A DNA stretch of 64,000 bases from Craspedostauros australis (Eukaryota; Bacillariophyta; Bacillariophyceae; Mastogloiales; Achnanthaceae), in contig JAMXDE010000003.1 of NCBI GenBank assembly GCA_026770025.1, positions 1,302,001 to 1,366,000 on the forward strand. Reading direction: 5' to 3'. Under the pieces are notes generated by a model, which was not told the origin of the DNA, did not search any database, and saw only the letters and a program-made list of their open reading frames with translations. The position numbers were made by a program, and so were the translations under genes. Each line of letters starts with the position of its first letter. Within the stretch, counting starts at the first letter, position 1. Of the stretch, positions 61,171-64,000 are shown piece after piece.

Positions 61171-63288
61171 ATGGGACCAACCAAGGCGACAGCGTCGATG
61201 CCAAGAGCAATGGCGACGGTGGGCGCGCCACTCGGCAAGCAGAGCCAACAGCCAGAGCCTGGCGATCGCCAACGCAAGCATCAGAAGCAACAGCCGCAAC
61301 AGCCGCAGCCGTCGAAGGCCCGTAAACTGCGTTCGGACTACCAGTTCCAAACCCTGTGGAAGATGATCGTGGAGGAATACGAACCGTTGGGAGGGCCTCC
61401 GTACACTCCAGACAGCTGCAGGAAGAAGACGAGGAGATCGAGGATGCTTCCCATGAGGTTGCGTGATTGGCAGATGCTCGATCAGGCGCAGCAGCGCTCC
61501 GATGCTCGTCCTGGTGCCGACGGCAGCAGTCCAAGCCAATGTGTTGGCAGCCGCATCATGGATGAGGGCGTGGACTTTGAGTGGTCGCAGCTGGAACGGC
61601 TGGTGCGACGCTGGAAGTGCCTCTTCGTCACGCCTTTCTGGCTGTGCCATCGCGAATCTCTCACCAACATGAAGCTCTTGCCACAGATGGATCTCAATGG
61701 AGTCCGGATCCACGTTGATCCCAGGTACGTTGGCGAGAATGGATGCAAACTGCAGTTGTGCTTCCTGATGCGCCTGTTTGCAACACAGCCTCGGCGCTCC
61801 CGCAACTCCCATACCAGTGCAGCAGCAGACATGGATACAGGCGAGAGTGCAAGTACAAGCGCAAGTGCAAGCATGGGCGCATACGACTGCCTTGAGTCAG
61901 CTTACAACCACAGCCGCGGTCACGCAAGTGATGATTGCCATTCCCATCCCTATTGCCAAGGCCAAGGCCACATGAACAACCATGCCCATGAACACGGCCA
62001 CAGAGAATGCGTGATCCGAAAGGACTGCTTGTGGAAGCCAATGTACACCGCGCTGCGGCAGCATCAGACCCAGCTGCGCAAGCTCTCGTTGTCAAATTGC
62101 GATGTCATCGACCCCGCCATGTCTGAGTGGCTGGCCCAGAACATACAGTCCTTATCAATCAGCCGGTGCAGATTTCAAGATGACGGCCGTGCCCTTTGCG
62201 AGCAGCTTGTGCGCACCACGTGCCGCCTTCGCGAGCTCCACCTCAACTGTCTCACAATCGACGCCGATCACCTGGTGCGCGCCATGCAGACGATGCACAC
62301 GGTGCGTGCGTTTGGCATCGAGAGCCTGGCTTTCGTCGGAAGCAGGACGGGCAGCATCGACAGGATCATCCGCGCAGTCGTTGCCAATCCTCACATCCAG
62401 CAGCTCTCGCTCAGCGGCAACGCGGAGGCGGGAAATTGGCTGGATCGATTGCTCATGCTGATACGGGCAAAACACTTGGTCAAGATCAACTACACGGTCG
62501 GGGCTTCTGATTCTCCACCAACTGCAGCAACGTCGACCAATGCCAACGGAGCAGGTTCGGCCCGAGCCCGGAGACGAAGCCATGTCAGCAACGGCCGCAC
62601 TCGCGTCTTCAACGGAGCAGGCAACACCAATGGCAGTACTGCCAGGGCCGCCACCACCACCGCCCATGCTCTTCTCGCTGACAGAGAACCTGCTACGGCA
62701 GCGGTGGTCGCCGCTCTGTCCGACAACCACTCTCTCATGGAGCTCTCCATACCAGGTGGCATCCTGGATGATCGTTACTACTCTGCCCACGCCCCTCGCA
62801 TCCTACGAGAAAACGCGATCCGCAACTACGTCTTGGTGTTGGCAACGCTGTTCGCCAGCATTCAATCGCATGCGCTGTTCGGGAAGCTGCTGTCCAGCAA
62901 TACAGTGCGCAATCGACCAACCTTGATGTACGAGATACTCAATCGATTCAACAAGATGCTGGTTGATATTTGGGATGATGGACGGGCGGGGCGCTATGAA
63001 GCGCAACTGCAGCTCGTGCAGGGCCTGTCATCCAAGCTGTCGCAGGAGCTGAGAGATCTGAGAGACATCCACATCAATCTCCACAGTGAAAGCCGGCCAG
63101 CAGTGCCACCAACGAAACGACGGCGGCTGTCGTCTACGCCCAACGAAAAGCATATGGCTGCGGTTCTGCCATACAACTTGGAACGCCTGCACGTTGACGG
63201 CCATCATCATTTTGGCGCAGAAAAAAGGCAAGCCGATGCTGGGAATGCCACTGCGTCTGATTCGTTGATATCTGCTTGGTACAGTTAG
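61171..63288 (+). CDS. LRR-like (RNI-type) protein, nuclear signal
   Basis: 705 residues from the ATG at 61171; the frame extends upstream to a GTG, and a further 5' exon is possible. The N-terminal ~60 residues are Gln/Pro-rich. Residues ~60-240 hold a globular region (LERLVRRWKCLFVTPFWLCH; NGVRIHVDPRYVGENG). A His/Ser-rich insert follows. Residues ~300-480 contain leucine-rich units of the ribonuclease-inhibitor kind (LRKLSLSNCDVIDPAMSEWL; LRELHLNCLTIDADHL; IQQLSLSGNAEAGNWLDRLL). The C-terminal part is helical (LMYEILNRFNKMLVDIWDDG; LQLVQGLSSKLSQELRDLRD). It ends near a PPTKRRRLS cluster that suits a nuclear localisation signal. LRRs mediate protein binding; no catalytic motif is seen and no specific function can be assigned. 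Similar LRR proteins of unknown function are common in diatom genomes. Confidence 0.7.
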   Translation: MGPTKATASMPRAMATVGAPLGKQSQQPEPGDRQRKHQKQQPQQPQPSKARKLRSDYQFQTLWKMIVEEYEPLGGPPYTPDSCRKKTRRSRMLPMRLRDWQMLDQAQQRSDARPGADGSSPSQCVGSRIMDEGVDFEWSQLERLVRRWKCLFVTPFWLCHRESLTNMKLLPQMDLNGVRIHVDPRYVGENGCKLQLCFLMRLFATQPRRSRNSHTSAAADMDTGESASTSASASMGAYDCLESAYNHSRGHASDDCHSHPYCQGQGHMNNHAHEHGHRECVIRKDCLWKPMYTALRQHQTQLRKLSLSNCDVIDPAMSEWLAQNIQSLSISRCRFQDDGRALCEQLVRTTCRLRELHLNCLTIDADHLVRAMQTMHTVRAFGIESLAFVGSRTGSIDRIIRAVVANPHIQQLSLSGNAEAGNWLDRLLMLIRAKHLVKINYTVGASDSPPTAATSTNANGAGSARARRRSHVSNGRTRVFNGAGNTNGSTARAATTTAHALLADREPATAAVVAALSDNHSLMELSIPGGILDDRYYSAHAPRILRENAIRNYVLVLATLFASIQSHALFGKLLSSNTVRNRPTLMYEILNRFNKMLVDIWDDGRAGRYEAQLQLVQGLSSKLSQELRDLRDIHINLHSESRPAVPPTKRRRLSSTPNEKHMAAVLPYNLERLHVDGHHHFGAEKRQADAGNATASDSLISAWYS

Positions 63289-63406
63289 AATAATGTTACG
63301 TCAAATATTAGTGTAGAGCACTCGTAGAATATGTTATAATATGATAGTATTGAATCGCTATTGTAGGTGCGTGCATTGGGCAAGCACCATCTGTGGTCCT
63401 GCCTCA

Positions 63407-64000
63407 TCACTCTTCGACGGCATCACGGGCAGTTTTGCTGCTTTTGTCGTCGCTGTCCATGTTGCTTTTGTCCTCTTCATCTTCGTTGGAGGAGACCTTC
63501 TCTCCGATAACCCGGATGTCCAAGACTTGGCACTTCTGGACGTAATCCATCAGAGGGTATTGCTGCCGCATTTCCTCCGTCATGCCGTCCTCCTCCAAAT
63601 CCTCTTGATCCGGGTACTCGTCACCGTACCCCGTGTAGATCTGCTCGATGGTCTCGTAGGAATGTTTGCCCACCAGTTCGCCCCACGGCACCTCCCAAGG
63701 ACTCTCGTCCGTGCCGCCCAGGAAGGAACTGTCATCCAACGTCACGAAGACCTGCTTGTCCCGCGAGTTCGTGCCATTTCCAGCGTAGGCCATGTACCCG
63801 TACGCGAATCGTGCAACGCCATGTTGGTCGCGTCCCTTGTTGGATGGCAACCACGGCGGGTCGTCGCGGATGGTCTCCTGAAATTCGGGATGGTCCACGT
63901 TGTTGTTCTTGGCGCTGTCGGAGATTCCGAATTGGCACAGGAAGTCCTCCATGCATCGCATGAAGGGAACGGATTGGAAGTAACCAGAGGTGACCATATC
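63407..64000 (-). CDS. Cyclophilin-like protein, 5' end outside window
   Basis: The frame is open to the right edge. The first ATG at 63997 is probably internal, because the family normally continues upstream (F-Y-N-L-V-K-S-G-Y-F). Visible marks: TSGYFQSVPFMRCMEDFLCQ and FGIS (cyclophilins have F-x-R-v-x-x-F-m-x-Q-x-G), RFAYGYMAYAGNGTNSRDKQ, VFVTLDDSSFLGG, and GELVGKHSYETIEQIYTGYG. Together they fit the cyclophilin beta-barrel with peptidyl-prolyl isomerase ancestry. The QFGIS in place of QGGD, and changes in the FA-x-A region, suggest reduced or altered activity. The C terminus is acidic and Ser-rich (~35 residues). It converges on the LRR-like gene with a 118-base gap. Confidence 0.75.
   Translation of the reverse strand, partial: DMVTSGYFQSVPFMRCMEDFLCQFGISDSAKNNNVDHPEFQETIRDDPPWLPSNKGRDQHGVARFAYGYMAYAGNGTNSRDKQVFVTLDDSSFLGGTDESPWEVPWGELVGKHSYETIEQIYTGYGDEYPDQEDLEEDGMTEEMRQQYPLMDYVQKCQVLDIRVIGEKVSSNEDEEDKSNMDSDDKSSKTARDAVEE

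Overview
This is a stretch of nuclear genome from a photosynthetic eukaryote, most likely a diatom or close stramenopile relative. The genes have short GT-AG introns (roughly 80-530 bp) and are closely spaced on both strands. Two proteins begin with a signal peptide that runs into an A|F cleavage motif, the hallmark of diatom plastid bipartite presequences. The window also carries transmembrane guanylate cyclase-phosphodiesterase fusions, calcium-dependent kinases, PT-rich secreted repeat proteins and an RGLE-motif protein of a type I associate with diatom proteomes. Species and pennate/centric status cannot be read from this window. Exon joins were worked out from splice signals, reading phase and family conservation. 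Several long frames open with GTG or TTG, so I moved those starts to the first suitable ATG.

Layout. 0-11 kb: 3' end of a PDZ-like gene (+), a 2234-residue tuberin/TSC2-like Rap/Ran-GAP in one exon (-), and an RGLE-family protein (-). 11-22 kb: CTF4/WDHD1 replication factor (+, 4 exons), a protein built on a mariner-type transposase DNA-binding region flanked by low-complexity repeats (-), and a CRAL-TRIO protein (+). 22-30 kb: two CDPKs (-, +) flanking a JmjC oxygenase with a Tudor-like C terminus and a plastid-type presequence (+). 30-39 kb: a secreted protein with four Cys-rich repeats (-), a small unknown frame (-), a plastid-type GNAT acetyltransferase (-), a histidine phosphatase (+) and a secreted ankyrin protein (-). 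40-43 kb: a RanBP2-type zinc-finger-like protein (+) and a TLC-domain membrane protein (+). 44.1-47.7 kb: a decayed DNA transposon with inverted ends whose DDE-like transposase frame is broken by three TGA codons. 49-60.6 kb: a tandem pair of two-pass receptors carrying a class III cyclase and a class I PDE on the same polypeptide. 61-64 kb: an LRR-like protein (+) and the 3' end of a cyclophilin-like gene (-).

There is no operon logic. Still, much of the gene content concerns signalling: second-messenger synthesis and breakdown (the GC-PDE pair), Ca2+ decoding (the CDPK pair) and growth control (TSC2-like). The most notable items are the GC-PDE tandem, the transposase-derived DNA-binding protein, the CpG-type decay of the transposon, and the plastid-presequence JmjC-Tudor protein.
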